Origin: Chryseobacterium sp. Leaf405
Lineage (GTDB): Bacteria > Bacteroidota > Bacteroidia > Flavobacteriales > Weeksellaceae
Assembly: GCF_001425355.1 (NCBI RefSeq)
Contig: NZ_LMQN01000001.1
Span: forward strand, 372,490-436,489
Length of the DNA: 64,000 bases
Direction of reading: 5' to 3'
Made by a program: the position numbers and the translations under genes. The first letter of the stretch is position 1. Every line of letters begins with the position of its first letter. The notes beneath the pieces are model-generated. The model was not told the DNA's origin. It did no database searches and was given only the letters and a program-made list of their open reading frames with translations. This document shows, piece after piece, positions 17,986 to 25,720 of the stretch.

Positions 17986-18289
17986 CTAATTTAAAATCAC
18001 AAACAAATCAGATTACTGCTCTAACTATTTCAAAATTAAAAGGTTTTTATTGTCATTTTAATTACAAAAACAGTTAAAATTCACTTTTATATTAAATTAA
18101 TATTAACCGCAGAAATTCAATTTTTGTAAAAAAACATAAGATTTTAGTTAGAAAACTCACATTTGTTGAGAAAAATTTAAATTTTTCAAAAATTCAAGAT
18201 TTTAGTTTATTGATAATCGCGATAAACTGTTAAAAAACAGGAAAGTAACATTTTTTGCAAAAACATTAATTATATTTATTCTAAATTAA
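17986..18289. promoter_or_regulatory. AT-rich spacer with an inverted repeat before the Cys-rich ORF
   Basis: About 300 bp without a recognisable gene. AGTTTAT (18204-18210) and ATAAACT (18222-18228) form a perfect 7-bp inverted repeat, directly followed by a small CTGTT/AACAG hairpin. It lies about 60 bp upstream of the -7 box at 18290 and could be an operator. Confidence 0.3.
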
Positions 18290-18297
18290 TATATTTG
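18290..18297 (+). promoter_or_regulatory. Candidate -7 box of the Cys-rich small protein gene
   Basis: TATATTTG is a perfect TAnnTTTG but ends only 4 bp before the ATG at 18302, so it would give an almost leaderless or slightly internal start. It may also be chance. Confidence 0.3.
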
Positions 18298-18301
18298 CAA
18301 C

Positions 18302-18457
18302 ATGAATACGATTATCCCTTTCAAAGTACCGGCTTTAACTCCTGCATTTGCATTGAATAATGAAAATATGTATTGTGGCGATAAAAAATCTTGTTGCAAG
18401 AAGTTTAAAAAAGGGAAAAGATGCAAAAAATGCCCGGGAAGAGCAAAAATGGCTTAA
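18302..18457 (+). CDS. 51-residue Cys/Lys-rich small protein
   Basis: The ORF starts [20 protein letters not shown] and ends with a basic, cysteine-rich tail: a Cys after Met-Tyr ([13 protein letters not shown]), then [11 protein letters not shown]. Five cysteines in about 20 residues, arranged as C-x5-CC and C-x2-C, suggest a metal-binding or redox module. The basic character could support nucleic-acid binding. It is too regular to be random: the A/T-poor coding pattern and the TAnnTTTG box just upstream support it. It converges on the J-domain gene, the two stop codons overlapping by 4 bp. Function is unknown. Confidence 0.65.
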   Translation: MNTIIPFKVPALTPAFALNNENMYCGDKKSCCKKFKKGKRCKKCPGRAKMA

Positions 18458-19104
18458 TTGCTATAGTTCTTTACTAAAAAATAAATCGCCAAAATAATCA
18501 ACAAAACGGCTGCCATTATTTTCATAATTTTTGGTCGACCATAAGGATTTGCAACAGTTCTCGGTTGCGACTTGAATAGTTCTTCCGCTTTATCCTTAAA
18601 TTTTTCTGAATTGCTCTCAAATACTTCGGTAATAGTAATTCCCTGAACTACAGTCTTGTGTAACAGTGAATTTGTCGCATGAAGGAGAATCTGGAATTTT
18701 CCATCTTTGAATTCTGTTATCTTAAAAACTCTTTCTCCATAAGGTTTTTCTAATCCGAAAGGTAATACCTTTACGACATCCGCATTCTGTGTCTGCCAAT
18801 TAATGATGATCTCCTCTCCTTTCTTCACATGAATTTTGTTTGCCGTAAAAGTCTTTATAGAAGGTGGAATATTATATCTGAAACTTTTCTGATGACTTTC
18901 TAAATTCTGGTCATAAGTATATCTGAGGCTTTTATCACTCAATGTTTCATACGCTTCCTGAATTTCTTTAAAACGATCAGAAAAAAAATCATCGTCTGGG
19001 TTTTTGTCAGGATGATATTTTAAGGACAATTTTCTGTAAGATTTTTTGATGTCTTCTTCTGAAGCATCGTGAGAAATCCCGAGAAAATAGTAATAATCTT
19101 TCAT
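18454..19104 (-). CDS. Tail-anchored J-domain protein
   Basis: 216 residues from the ATG at 19104 (the longer open frame uses a TTG 12 bp upstream; J-domain proteins usually start MKDYY). Residues 1-65 are a DnaJ domain with the HPD motif ([10 protein letters not shown]), so it should stimulate an Hsp70/DnaK. The middle (about 80-180) resembles a beta-rich immunoglobulin-like segment. A single hydrophobic helix ([15 protein letters not shown]) is at the C-terminus. This puts the J-domain in the cytoplasm, tethered to the inner membrane. No zinc finger is present, so it is not DnaJ itself. Confidence 0.85.
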   Translation of the reverse strand: MKDYYYFLGISHDASEEDIKKSYRKLSLKYHPDKNPDDDFFSDRFKEIQEAYETLSDKSLRYTYDQNLESHQKSFRYNIPPSIKTFTANKIHVKKGEEIIINWQTQNADVVKVLPFGLEKPYGERVFKITEFKDGKFQILLHATNSLLHKTVVQGITITEVFESNSEKFKDKAEELFKSQPRTVANPYGRPKIMKIMAAVLLIILAIYFLVKNYSN

Positions 19105-19130
19105 TGAACTATGCAAAAATACGGATTTTT

Positions 19131-19158
19131 GTCATTGCGAACAAAGTGAAACAATCTC
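19131..19158. repeat. Dispersed intergenic repeat, copy 2 (inverted relative to 14973)
   Basis: GTCATTGCGAACAAAGTGAA followed by ACAATCTC matches the reverse complement of the element at 14973-15006, with the middle shortened and substituted. Confidence 0.55.
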
Positions 19159-19187
19159 TTTCATTACTGAAACTCATATTTTTTCTT

Positions 19188-19263
19188 AACCAAAGTCTAC
19201 AAAGATTTTCTTTGTAATGTTTGAGAATATTTTTCGTTTGCAAAGCCGTTTCACTTAGTAAAG
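19188..19263. repeat. Dispersed intergenic repeat of the CAAAGATTTT...CAAAG family
   Basis: Contains CCAAAGTCTACAAAGATTTTC followed by GAGAATATTTTTCGTTTGCA and GTTTCACTTAGTAAAG. Related segments are at 25632-25671 (same second half) and 31081-31140 (same first half and TATTTTTCGTTCGCAA). Confidence 0.5.
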
Positions 19264-19348
19264 GGTGCGATTTTAATATAAAAAATGTAACGATTGAAAT
19301 GATTTAATACGATTCAAAACCAACCCGTCAAAAATTCTTCCGAATTTT

Positions 19349-19374
19349 CGCCACCTCTCCGGTGGAGGGGAATT
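19349..19374. repeat. Short GC-rich hairpin repeat
   Basis: CCTCTCC pairs with GGAGGGG (one G.U) around GGT. It lies within CGCCACCTCTCCGGTGGAGG, which stands out in an AT-rich spacer and resembles hairpin repeats seen between genes in many Bacteroidota. Confidence 0.45.
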
Positions 19375-19419
19375 TGTGTTGTCGGTTCGCTACTAGTGTT
19401 GGAAAAGAATGACTACAAC

Positions 19420-19520
19420 CTTAGCCCCGATAGAAACGGCATCCTTTTGGGTTGCGGCTGAAGCGAAGCGGAAGCCGTAACCCAAAAGATATAGTGGATA
19501 GCGGGAAAAAGCTTCTAAGA
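19420..19520. repeat. Conserved-looking intergenic hairpin element (GCCCCGATAG...GATAGCGGG)
   Basis: A 16-17-bp stem (CTTTTGGGTTGCGGCT at 19444-19459 with AGCCGTAACCCAAAAG at 19473-19488) is flanked by GCCCCGATAGAAACGGCATC on the left and ATATAGTGGATAGCGGGAAA on the right. This arrangement is familiar from intergenic regions of Flavobacteriia, where the flanks are conserved and the hairpin varies. An 88-codon minus-strand ORF across it is an artefact. It may be a structured RNA or mobile palindromic element. Confidence 0.55.
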
Positions 19521-19672
19521 AACAGTAATAAAATCTCATATAATTGTGTATAAATTCATTCTTTATCAAAATAAGAAAATTAAATATCCGATGAATAAAA
19601 GAAAAATTGGATTTCCCAGAAAATATTTTAAATTTATTAAAGTAAAATAAAATTTTCAATCGTCATAGCAAT

Positions 19673-20251
19673 ATGGAGGTTGTCGAAAAAATAACAATGC
19701 CACAGAAGGAGAAGGAAAATATCATCTCACAAACCGTTTCAAAGTACGGAGGAAAGCTGATGTCGTATATTCGTCCGAAGGTGAAAAATACGGAAGATGC
19801 CGAAGATATTCTGCAGGAGGTGTGGTATCAGTTCAGTAGTCTTACCAATATTTCTGATATTGTGAATGTTGGTGGCTGGCTATACAGGGTGACGGCGAAC
19901 AAAATCACTGACAAATACCGAAAAAAGAAGACCGAAAATCTTGAAGATTTTGTATATGAAGATGAAGACGGCGAATTTTCCATTAAGGATATTCTGCTGA
20001 TGGATGAAAGCGCCGGCCCGGAAGTGAAAATGTTTCAGGATGAAATCTGGAAAAAGTTATTTGAAGCCTTAGAAGAACTTCCCGAAAAACAAAGAATTGT
20101 CTACGTAGAAAATGAACTCAATGATAAAACCCTTCAGGAAATTGCTAATGAGCAAGGGGAAAATATCAAGACCATTATCAGTCGAAAAAATTATGCTGTA
20201 AAGCACCTGAGAAACAGACTGAGAAAATTATACGAAGATCTAAATAGTTAG
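19673..20251 (+). CDS. ECF-type RNA polymerase sigma factor
   Basis: 192 residues. Region 2 is seen at about 25-95 (YIRPKVKNTEDAEDILQEVWYQF, then GWLYRVTANKITDKYRKKK), and region 4 at about 125-185 (LEELPEKQRIVYVENELNDKTLQEIANEQG). These are the promoter -10 and -35 contacting parts of sigma-70 family group 4 factors. An acidic linker lies between them. The next gene starts 13 bp after the stop, and a third follows, so a small operon is likely. No classical FecR-type anti-sigma is present. Start at 19673; an ATG at 19697 is an alternative. Confidence 0.9.
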   Translation: MEVVEKITMPQKEKENIISQTVSKYGGKLMSYIRPKVKNTEDAEDILQEVWYQFSSLTNISDIVNVGGWLYRVTANKITDKYRKKKTENLEDFVYEDEDGEFSIKDILLMDESAGPEVKMFQDEIWKKLFEALEELPEKQRIVYVENELNDKTLQEIANEQGENIKTIISRKNYAVKHLRNRLRKLYEDLNS

Positions 20252-20264
20252 TAAAAAAGAAATT

Positions 20265-20609
20265 ATGAATCATAAACAGAAAAAGGGCTGGATTTTTTTA
20301 ATATTATGTCCACCGTTGATTTTTTTAGGCGTAACATGGATCGTCATGTTACTGTGGAACTGTCTGCTTCCCGATATTTTAGGAGTGAAATCGATCACAT
20401 ACTGGCAGGCAATGGGAATATTGATTTTATGTAAAATTCTTTTCGGAGGTTTCCAGTTCGGAAAAGGAATGAAAGAATTTAAAGAGAAAAAAATGATGCG
20501 CGAAAGAATGATGAATCTGTCGCCGGAAGAAAGAGAAAAATTCAAAGAAGTCTGGAAAGACAGATGTTCCGGAGGATTTTTCAACAGAAACAACAGAACA
20601 AACGAATAA
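20265..20609 (+). CDS. Small membrane protein of the sigma operon
   Basis: 114 residues: two hydrophobic segments (about 8-32 and 45-65) followed by a charged, probably helical cytoplasmic tail (EFKEKKMMRERMMNLSPEEREKFKEVWKDRCSGG). It follows the ECF sigma gene by 13 bp. A membrane protein with a charged tail in this position might hold or sense the sigma factor, but no anti-sigma domain was recognised. The tail resembles acid-basic helical segments seen in periplasmic Spy/CpxP-like proteins only in composition. Confidence 0.75.
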   Translation: MNHKQKKGWIFLILCPPLIFLGVTWIVMLLWNCLLPDILGVKSITYWQAMGILILCKILFGGFQFGKGMKEFKEKKMMRERMMNLSPEEREKFKEVWKDRCSGGFFNRNNRTNE

Positions 20610-20693
20610 TTAAATTTTAGGAGTAGTAAAGTAAAATGGTAGTTCATTCGTCTCTATAAAAAACAAAGTAGTAAAATTTAAAATTTGAAAAAA

Positions 20694-20966
20694 ATGAAAA
20701 ATTCAGTATTAAAAGGTGCTCTCGGAGCATTAGCTGTGGCAGGAATTGCCATCATCGCTAAAAAAGCGATCCAAAGAAAAAAATTCGTAAAAGGTATTTT
20801 TGAAGAATACGGAATTAAAGAAAAATCCCCTTTCGGATTGGCAGACAAAATCAGAGAAATGGATGAAGAGCAATATCAGGAACTGAAAGGAAAATTCAAG
20901 AAAGAATTTGCTTCAAAGTGCCACCACAGAGGTTTCGAAAGAAAACAAGATGTTGCAGAAGCATAA
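20694..20966 (+). CDS. Small protein with N-terminal membrane helix
   Basis: 90 residues from the ATG at 20694 (the open frame begins at a TTG 9 bp earlier). An N-terminal hydrophobic helix (ALGALAVAGIAIIAKKA) is followed by a basic and acidic helical region with FGLADKIREMDEEQYQELKGKF and a CHHR tail. It is the last gene before a strong terminator and probably belongs to the sigma operon, although an 84-bp gap separates it from the previous gene. Unknown family. Confidence 0.7.
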   Translation: MKNSVLKGALGALAVAGIAIIAKKAIQRKKFVKGIFEEYGIKEKSPFGLADKIREMDEEQYQELKGKFKKEFASKCHHRGFERKQDVAEA

Positions 20967-20993
20967 TAAAAAGTAGCTAAATTGAAATTGTTT

Positions 20994-21034
20994 GATTCAG
21001 GCGGGAAGCTTTGCTTCCCGCCTGAATCTTTTTT
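20994..21034. terminator. Strong bidirectional terminator
   Basis: A perfect 16-bp inverted repeat (GATTCAGGCGGGAAGC / its complement, 20994-21009 and 21013-21028) with a 3-nt loop and a T run on the plus side. It separates the sigma operon from the convergent DoxX gene. Confidence 0.9.
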
Positions 21035-21494
21035 ATCCATTTAAATAAATTCCAAAATACCAGGTCCATACTACCAGAATAATCTGCATTAGAATTCTTT
21101 CCTTATATAAATACCTCATTCCCGGACCCGAATAATCCCCTTTGAAAAGATTCACTTTTTTCTTTGATGCATTAATATTCGCCAAAAAAACTAAAAACAA
21201 GAAAATAATTAATAAAATTGAAGTCAGCTCACGAATCGAAGGAATCATTAATCCAACTCCGGCAGCAATTTCAAGAATTCCAGTAAAATATACCCAAAAC
21301 ATTTTAGCGGGAATAAAATCAGGAATCATCATCGCCATTCCTTTCTGAAATTTAAAATGTGCTAACCCTGTGAATATAATAAAGACTGCCATTCCCAAAT
21401 TTCCGGAAAATAAAAAATTCCAGCTTCCCTGGAAAATTTTTGTTCCCAACAAAGCCAGAATAAAAGTTATAAAAAGGATTGATAATAATTTCAT
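21033..21494 (-). CDS. DoxX-like membrane protein
   Basis: 153 residues from the ATG at 21494 (the longer frame starts at a TTG). Four hydrophobic segments with GLAHFKFQKGMAMMIPDFIP and YFTGILEIAAGVGLMIP fit the DoxX/DUF417-type quinone-associated membrane family, whose members are often found near oxidoreductases. It is the last gene of a long co-directional run of SRPBCC/VOC genes and ends at a strong terminator. Confidence 0.8.
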   Translation of the reverse strand: MKLLSILFITFILALLGTKIFQGSWNFLFSGNLGMAVFIIFTGLAHFKFQKGMAMMIPDFIPAKMFWVYFTGILEIAAGVGLMIPSIRELTSILLIIFLFLVFLANINASKKKVNLFKGDYSGPGMRYLYKERILMQIILVVWTWYFGIYLNG

Positions 21495-21548
21495 ATTTAA
21501 TTTTAACTGTAAAATTATCTCAAACTTGGTAACAATCAAATAAAAAAA

Positions 21549-22022
21549 TCAGAATAAACTATTTAACTCATCTTTATTTTCTTCGGCAAGATCTTTTACA
21601 ATTTCCAAACCTTTTATAAAACCTTCATTCATATGATCATGCCATTCTTTTTCTATTTGAACCTCAGCGTGAAGTTTCGTTTTTCCGTCGAAATCAATCA
21701 GAATATATTTTTCAAAAAAACCACTCCATTGTTTAATTTCCATACTTTCGGTATCTTCATTTCCATCTTTATCTACCATTCCCAAATGTTTAAAAATAAT
21801 TTGGTTGGGCTCTTCAAGACTGTCGATAGTAGAAACCATTCCCTCGCCTTCAGTATTGACAAAATAAGTTTTCCCACCTACTTTCCAATCAGATTTCATA
21901 AAAGAAGCAGATTTAGGGTTAAAAAATTTAGTCCATTCCTTATACGTTTCGGCATCCCAGAGAATATCCCAAACTTTTTGTTTTGAAGCGTCAATTATTT
22001 TTTCATACGATAAAGTTTCCAT
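21549..22022 (-). CDS. SRPBCC (AHSA1/START-like) domain protein
   Basis: 157 residues. The pattern YEKIIDASKQKVWDILWDAETYKEWT at the N-terminus and the C-terminal helix (GFIKGLEIVKDLAEENKD) are those of the START/Bet v 1-like AHSA1 family: a helix-grip fold with a hydrophobic cavity. Ligands in bacteria are mostly unknown. It lies 45 bp after a second SRPBCC gene, to which it is weakly similar, which suggests an old duplication. Confidence 0.85.
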   Translation of the reverse strand: METLSYEKIIDASKQKVWDILWDAETYKEWTKFFNPKSASFMKSDWKVGGKTYFVNTEGEGMVSTIDSLEEPNQIIFKHLGMVDKDGNEDTESMEIKQWSGFFEKYILIDFDGKTKLHAEVQIEKEWHDHMNEGFIKGLEIVKDLAEENKDELNSLF

Positions 22023-22067
22023 ATTGTTGAGTTTTTGGTTGATATGTTATAATTACTTCGATTTAGA

Positions 22068-22496
22068 TTAAAACTGATTTTCTGAAAGATTTTTAATAAT
22101 TCCCAATGCTAAAGGAAATTTTTCTTCAAAAAATGCTTTGTATTCTTGCGTAGTCTGAATTTCACCTTTTAATATTGTACCCTCATCATTTTCTTCCAAA
22201 ATATAAGATTCGGTCGCTTCGCCCCAATCCTGAGGAGCTTCCACACCTTCATAAATTTCGCCAAGATGTAGAAATTTCATCTCTTCATTAGCAATATTTT
22301 TCTCTACTCTGCTGAACATTCCATTATTATTGGGATCATAAAATTTTACGATACTACCCTCTTCCAAAGTACCCTCATAAAAAGAACCTTCATTAAAAGC
22401 CGTTGTCCATTGCCTGTACGAAGTGTGATCCCAAAGAACGCTCCATACTTTTTCCGGTTCTGCATTAATCTGAATTTTAAATGTAAGCTTTTCCAT
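22068..22496 (-). CDS. SRPBCC (AHSA1/START-like) domain protein
   Basis: 142 residues with the family pattern LTFKIQINAEPEKVWSVLWDHTSYRQWT, FLHLGEIYEG and a C-terminal helix (FEEKFPLALGIIKNLSEN). Its order of elements matches its neighbour at 21549. Hydrophobic-ligand binding is the expected role; no catalytic residues are evident. Confidence 0.85.
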   Translation of the reverse strand: MEKLTFKIQINAEPEKVWSVLWDHTSYRQWTTAFNEGSFYEGTLEEGSIVKFYDPNNNGMFSRVEKNIANEEMKFLHLGEIYEGVEAPQDWGEATESYILEENDEGTILKGEIQTTQEYKAFFEEKFPLALGIIKNLSENQF

Positions 22497-22572
22497 TGCT
22501 GTGAATATTTTTGCTGTTTTAACCTAAAAAGGTTTATGTTAAATTTAATTTTGTGTAATTATTAATTTAAAA

Positions 22573-23406
22573 CTATCCTCCTACAAAATCTCCGCCATTA
22601 ATATGAATAATTTCTCCAGTAATAAAACTGGAATCTTCCGAAGCCAGAAAAACGTACGCAGGCGCAACTTCAGAAGGTTGTCCTGCTCTTTTTAGTGGAT
22701 TATCTTTACCAAAAGTCGATAGATCATCGAAGGTTTCTTTTACCAATGGAGTCCAAATCGGTCCCGGAGCAACACCGTTTACCAGAATTCCTTTCTCTGC
22801 AATATTGGTTGCCATAGAACGGACAAATGTTGCAATTGCTCCCTTGGTCGCTGAATAATCAATTAAATGATCACTTCCGCGATAGGCGGTTACGGATGTT
22901 GTACAGATAATGCGGCTGCCTTTTTTCATCACTGACAGAAAATCTCTCGTTAAGGCAATCATAGAAATAATATTAACATTGAAAGTGGTCTGGATCTGAT
23001 CATCAGAAATATTTTCAATATCATCTTTGGGAAACTGTATTCCGGCGTTATTCACCAGAATATCTAGCGTTTTCCAGTTTTTTTTAATTGTATTTAAAAT
23101 TTTAGATCTGAAAGCTTTTTTCGAAACATCACCTTTCAAAAGAATACATTTCCGACCTTCTTTTTCAACTAATTTTTGGGTTTCTTTAGCATCTTTGTCG
23201 CTTTCCTTGTAAATGACGGCAATGTCTGCCCCTTCACGGGCAAAATGAACAGCAACGGCTTGCCCGATTCCGCTGTCGCCGCCTGAAATAACAGCTTTTT
23301 TGTTGAGAAGCTTTTTACTTCCTATATAATTTTTACGGATAATTTCAGGAAACATTCCGTCTTTAGGTACTTTTGATTTTGATCCTGACTTGTTCTGTGT
23401 TTTCAT
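22573..23406 (-). CDS. Short-chain dehydrogenase/reductase (YghA/GSP39-like)
   Basis: 277 residues from the ATG at 23406 (the longer frame begins at a TTG). The N-terminal extension (KSKVPKDGMFPEIIRKNYIG) before the Rossmann motif is typical for the stress-associated SDR group related to YghA and B. subtilis GSP39. The cofactor motif GGDSGIGQAVA, the NNAG (ILVNNAGIQFP) and the active site YSATKGA with its upstream Ser (TTSVTAYRG) are all present. NAD(P)-dependent alcohol/carbonyl activity is expected; the substrate is unknown. Confidence 0.88.
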   Translation of the reverse strand: MKTQNKSGSKSKVPKDGMFPEIIRKNYIGSKKLLNKKAVISGGDSGIGQAVAVHFAREGADIAVIYKESDKDAKETQKLVEKEGRKCILLKGDVSKKAFRSKILNTIKKNWKTLDILVNNAGIQFPKDDIENISDDQIQTTFNVNIISMIALTRDFLSVMKKGSRIICTTSVTAYRGSDHLIDYSATKGAIATFVRSMATNIAEKGILVNGVAPGPIWTPLVKETFDDLSTFGKDNPLKRAGQPSEVAPAYVFLASEDSSFITGEIIHINGGDFVGG

Positions 23407-23481
23407 ATGCAAATCTTTTCTTAAATCATACAAACAACACGCCGAAGAGAAAAAATGTGAAGGCAAGAAGTTTTTTAAATC

Positions 23482-24348
23482 TTAAGAATCATAAGCATTT
23501 TCTAAATCCTGAATCATAATTTTCTGCATTTTCATCATCGCTTGAACCACTTTCTGAGATTTTTCCTGATCCGGATCACTCATTAATTGAATCAATCTTT
23601 TCGGAACAATCTGCCAGCTAAAACCAAATTTATCTTTCAGCCAACCGCACATACTTTCTCTTCCACCGTCAGAAATCAGCGTATTCCAATAATGATCTGT
23701 CTGCTCCTGATCATCAGTCATTACAACCATCGAAATTCCTTCATTAAAATCAAATTGATGATCGTAAGAATTATCCATGCAGAAGAAGCTGTAACCATCA
23801 ATTTCAAAATGAGCATGTTGAATATTGTCGGCAGGTTCAGGACTTGGATGACCTTCACTTCCGTCTCCGTATCTCAGAATATTTCCGATTTTAGAATTCG
23901 GGAATATTTTTGTGTACAATTCCATCGCTTCCATTGCTTTTCCATTGTTTTCATGGATAAACATTAAGGTCGGAATAATTTTCTGTTCGGCTTGCTTTTC
24001 GCCTAAAAATATTTGCCAGGTTACCCCATATTTATCCTGAATCCAGCCGTATTTTTTACTCCAAGAATAAGAATCCAAAGGCATTAAGACCATTCCGCCA
24101 TCCAATAACTGATCCCAATATTTCTGAACCTCATCTTCAGTTTCACAAATTACCATAAACGAAACGGAAGCATTTTTCTTAAAATGTGGACCTCCATTCA
24201 ACAACATTAGTTTCTGACCGAAAAGATCAACATTCATCACAACAGGGGTATCTGCGGTAATTTTTCCATTGAAAATTTTACAGTAAAATTCTGCCGATTC
24301 CTCAGCATTATCATCGTACCAAAGACACAGGAAAATATCGTTATTCAT
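23482..24348 (-). CDS. Two-domain VOC (PhnB-like) protein
   Basis: 288 residues comprising two similar PhnB/3-demethylubiquinone-type VOC units (about 1-125 and 130-275), each ending in a WGY/F-x-D-K-F/YG-x-x-WQI/F signature (GWIQDKYGVTWQIFLG and GWLKDKFGFSWQIVPK). VOC proteins are metal-binding folds covering glyoxalases, dioxygenases and antibiotic-sequestering proteins. The metal-ligand pattern is incomplete, so it may be a binding rather than a catalytic protein. Confidence 0.85.
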   Translation of the reverse strand: MNNDIFLCLWYDDNAEESAEFYCKIFNGKITADTPVVMNVDLFGQKLMLLNGGPHFKKNASVSFMVICETEDEVQKYWDQLLDGGMVLMPLDSYSWSKKYGWIQDKYGVTWQIFLGEKQAEQKIIPTLMFIHENNGKAMEAMELYTKIFPNSKIGNILRYGDGSEGHPSPEPADNIQHAHFEIDGYSFFCMDNSYDHQFDFNEGISMVVMTDDQEQTDHYWNTLISDGGRESMCGWLKDKFGFSWQIVPKRLIQLMSDPDQEKSQKVVQAMMKMQKIMIQDLENAYDS

Positions 24349-24366
24349 AATTTTAAATTTAGTTGA

Positions 24367-24627
24367 TTATTTAATTTTAAAAGAAACATAATTTTGTTTC
24401 ATATGATTTTTCAACTTTAACATTGCATTTTTATCAAAATCCTTCAATTGCATAATTTGTTCTTCAGAATAATCAGACAATTTTTCAAGTGAATCAATAT
24501 TCTTTTTTTCCAACGCTTTTCTTGCCGGAATTGAAATAATTCCCTGTAAAAAATTATTCTCTTTCACAACATGACTCACAGCGCAAATGGAGCTTAAACA
24601 TTTCGCCATTATTACTAAATTGATCAT
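24367..24627 (-). CDS. Small helix-hairpin-helix (RNA polymerase alpha-CTD-like) protein
   Basis: 86 residues. The C-terminal 60 (SIPARKALEKKNIDSLEKLSDYSEEQIMQLKDFDKNAMLKLK) follow the alpha-CTD-like helix-hairpin-helix pattern seen in many stand-alone small bacterial proteins, probably a nucleic-acid-binding fold. The N-terminus contains two Cys (KCLSSICAV). The ATG at 24627 is used; one at 24609 is an alternative. It lies 11 bp after the SRPBCC gene, in the co-directional cluster. Confidence 0.7.
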   Translation of the reverse strand: MINLVIMAKCLSSICAVSHVVKENNFLQGIISIPARKALEKKNIDSLEKLSDYSEEQIMQLKDFDKNAMLKLKNHMKQNYVSFKIK

Positions 24628-24638
24628 GATAAAGATTA

Positions 24639-25052
24639 TTAATGATTTTCTACATATTTATGAAAATTATTCAGGATCGCATACCAGCCGTCTCTCTGCA
24701 TTTGTACTGAATTTTGCTTCTCAGGATCGAAATTGATCTTTACATTCGTTGTATTTTCATCAATTATCTTGAAAATTACTTCTACGTTTCTTCCGTCTTC
24801 CAAATGGTATTTTATTCTTTCATTAGAAATAACTTCATCATAAATGCCTTCAAAATCAAATCCGAAACTTCCGTCTTTCGCTTCCATTCTGTTCTTGAAT
24901 TTTCCACCAACTTTCAAATCATTTTCAGAGCTTGGACAATGCCATGAATCGTCTGCAAAATTCCATTTCGTAATATGTTCCGGATCGTTGTAATAATCCC
25001 AAACCTTCTGAACAGGGGCTAAAATTGTGATGTCAATAGTAATTGTTTCCAT
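24639..25052 (-). CDS. SRPBCC (AHSA1-like) domain protein
   Basis: 137 residues. The family pattern is clear: ITIDITILAPVQKVWDYYNDPEHITKWNFADDSWHCP at the start and RDGWYAILNNFHKYVE at the end. The same protein type occurs next to VOC and alpha-CTD-like genes in many Bacteroidota. Binding of small hydrophobic ligands is likely; the biological role is unknown. Confidence 0.88.
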   Translation of the reverse strand: METITIDITILAPVQKVWDYYNDPEHITKWNFADDSWHCPSSENDLKVGGKFKNRMEAKDGSFGFDFEGIYDEVISNERIKYHLEDGRNVEVIFKIIDENTTNVKINFDPEKQNSVQMQRDGWYAILNNFHKYVENH

Positions 25053-25130
25053 AATCGTATTTTTTTTATTGATGTGAAAAGGGCAACCAAAAATCAGTTA
25101 CCCTTTTTATAATTTAGTTTAAAGATAAGA

Positions 25131-25562
25131 TTATTTTATATATTCTTCATTATAGTTCACCATCCAATGAACTCCATATTTATCTTGAAAACTTCCAAAA
25201 TAATCACCCCAAAACTGGTCTTCAATCGGCATTTCAACGTTTCCACCATCGGAAAGCCCTTTGAAAAGTCTGTCGGCTTCATCTCTTGATTCAGGGAAAA
25301 TGGAAACGTAATTGTTATTTCCAACCGTAAGATTCTGCCCGAAACTTGGAACAATGTCTGATGCCATCAACAAATCTCCGCCAACAGGAAGCGCAATATG
25401 CATCACTCTGTTTTTTTCTTCGTCTGATAAATTTTCAGTTCCGGGAGCATTTCCCATTTTGTGAATTTCACCTAAGAATTCTCCTCCGAAAACGGATTTG
25501 TAAAAATTGAAAGCCTCTTCTGCTTTCCCATCAAAATTTAAGTACGGATTTAATTTAGCCAT
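25131..25562 (-). CDS. VOC (PhnB-like) protein
   Basis: 143 residues beginning MAKLNPYLNFDGKAEEAFNFYKSVFGGEF, with the PhnB/glyoxalase-like ends FWGDYFGSFQDKYGVHWMVNY. It is a single VOC unit, and its closest resemblance in the window is to the halves of the 288-residue protein. Metal binding is possible. It heads the SRPBCC/VOC subgroup after a gap that holds a dispersed repeat. Confidence 0.88.
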   Translation of the reverse strand: MAKLNPYLNFDGKAEEAFNFYKSVFGGEFLGEIHKMGNAPGTENLSDEEKNRVMHIALPVGGDLLMASDIVPSFGQNLTVGNNNYVSIFPESRDEADRLFKGLSDGGNVEMPIEDQFWGDYFGSFQDKYGVHWMVNYNEEYIK

Positions 25563-25631
25563 GATTTTTTATTTTTTAATTGTTAATATTTTGGTTGGTT
25601 TAGTTTGTAATTTTTTAATTTCGAAAAGTTT

Positions 25632-25671
25632 GAAAATATTTTTGTTCACAAAGGTGTTTCACTCAGCAAAG
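25632..25671. repeat. Dispersed intergenic repeat, partial copy
   Basis: GAAAATATTTTTGTTCACAA then GGTGTTTCACTCAGCAAAG aligns with 19223-19263 (GAGAATATTTTTCGTTTGCA..GTTTCACTTAGTAAAG), about 75-80 percent by eye. Confidence 0.5.
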
Positions 25672-25720
25672 ATCAAAAGCTGTACTTATTATTAAGTTTA
25701 TTCTCAACGAAAAAAATTAA

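Noticed and set aside
17920..18301. Glycine riboswitch upstream of gcvP
   Set aside because: No tandem aptamer core or conserved G-rich segments are seen; an ordinary promoter is found instead.
19393..19659. 88-codon minus-strand ORF
   Set aside because: It crosses the hairpin repeat element at 19420-19520 and shows no domain or promoter; the open frame is a by-product of the repeat.
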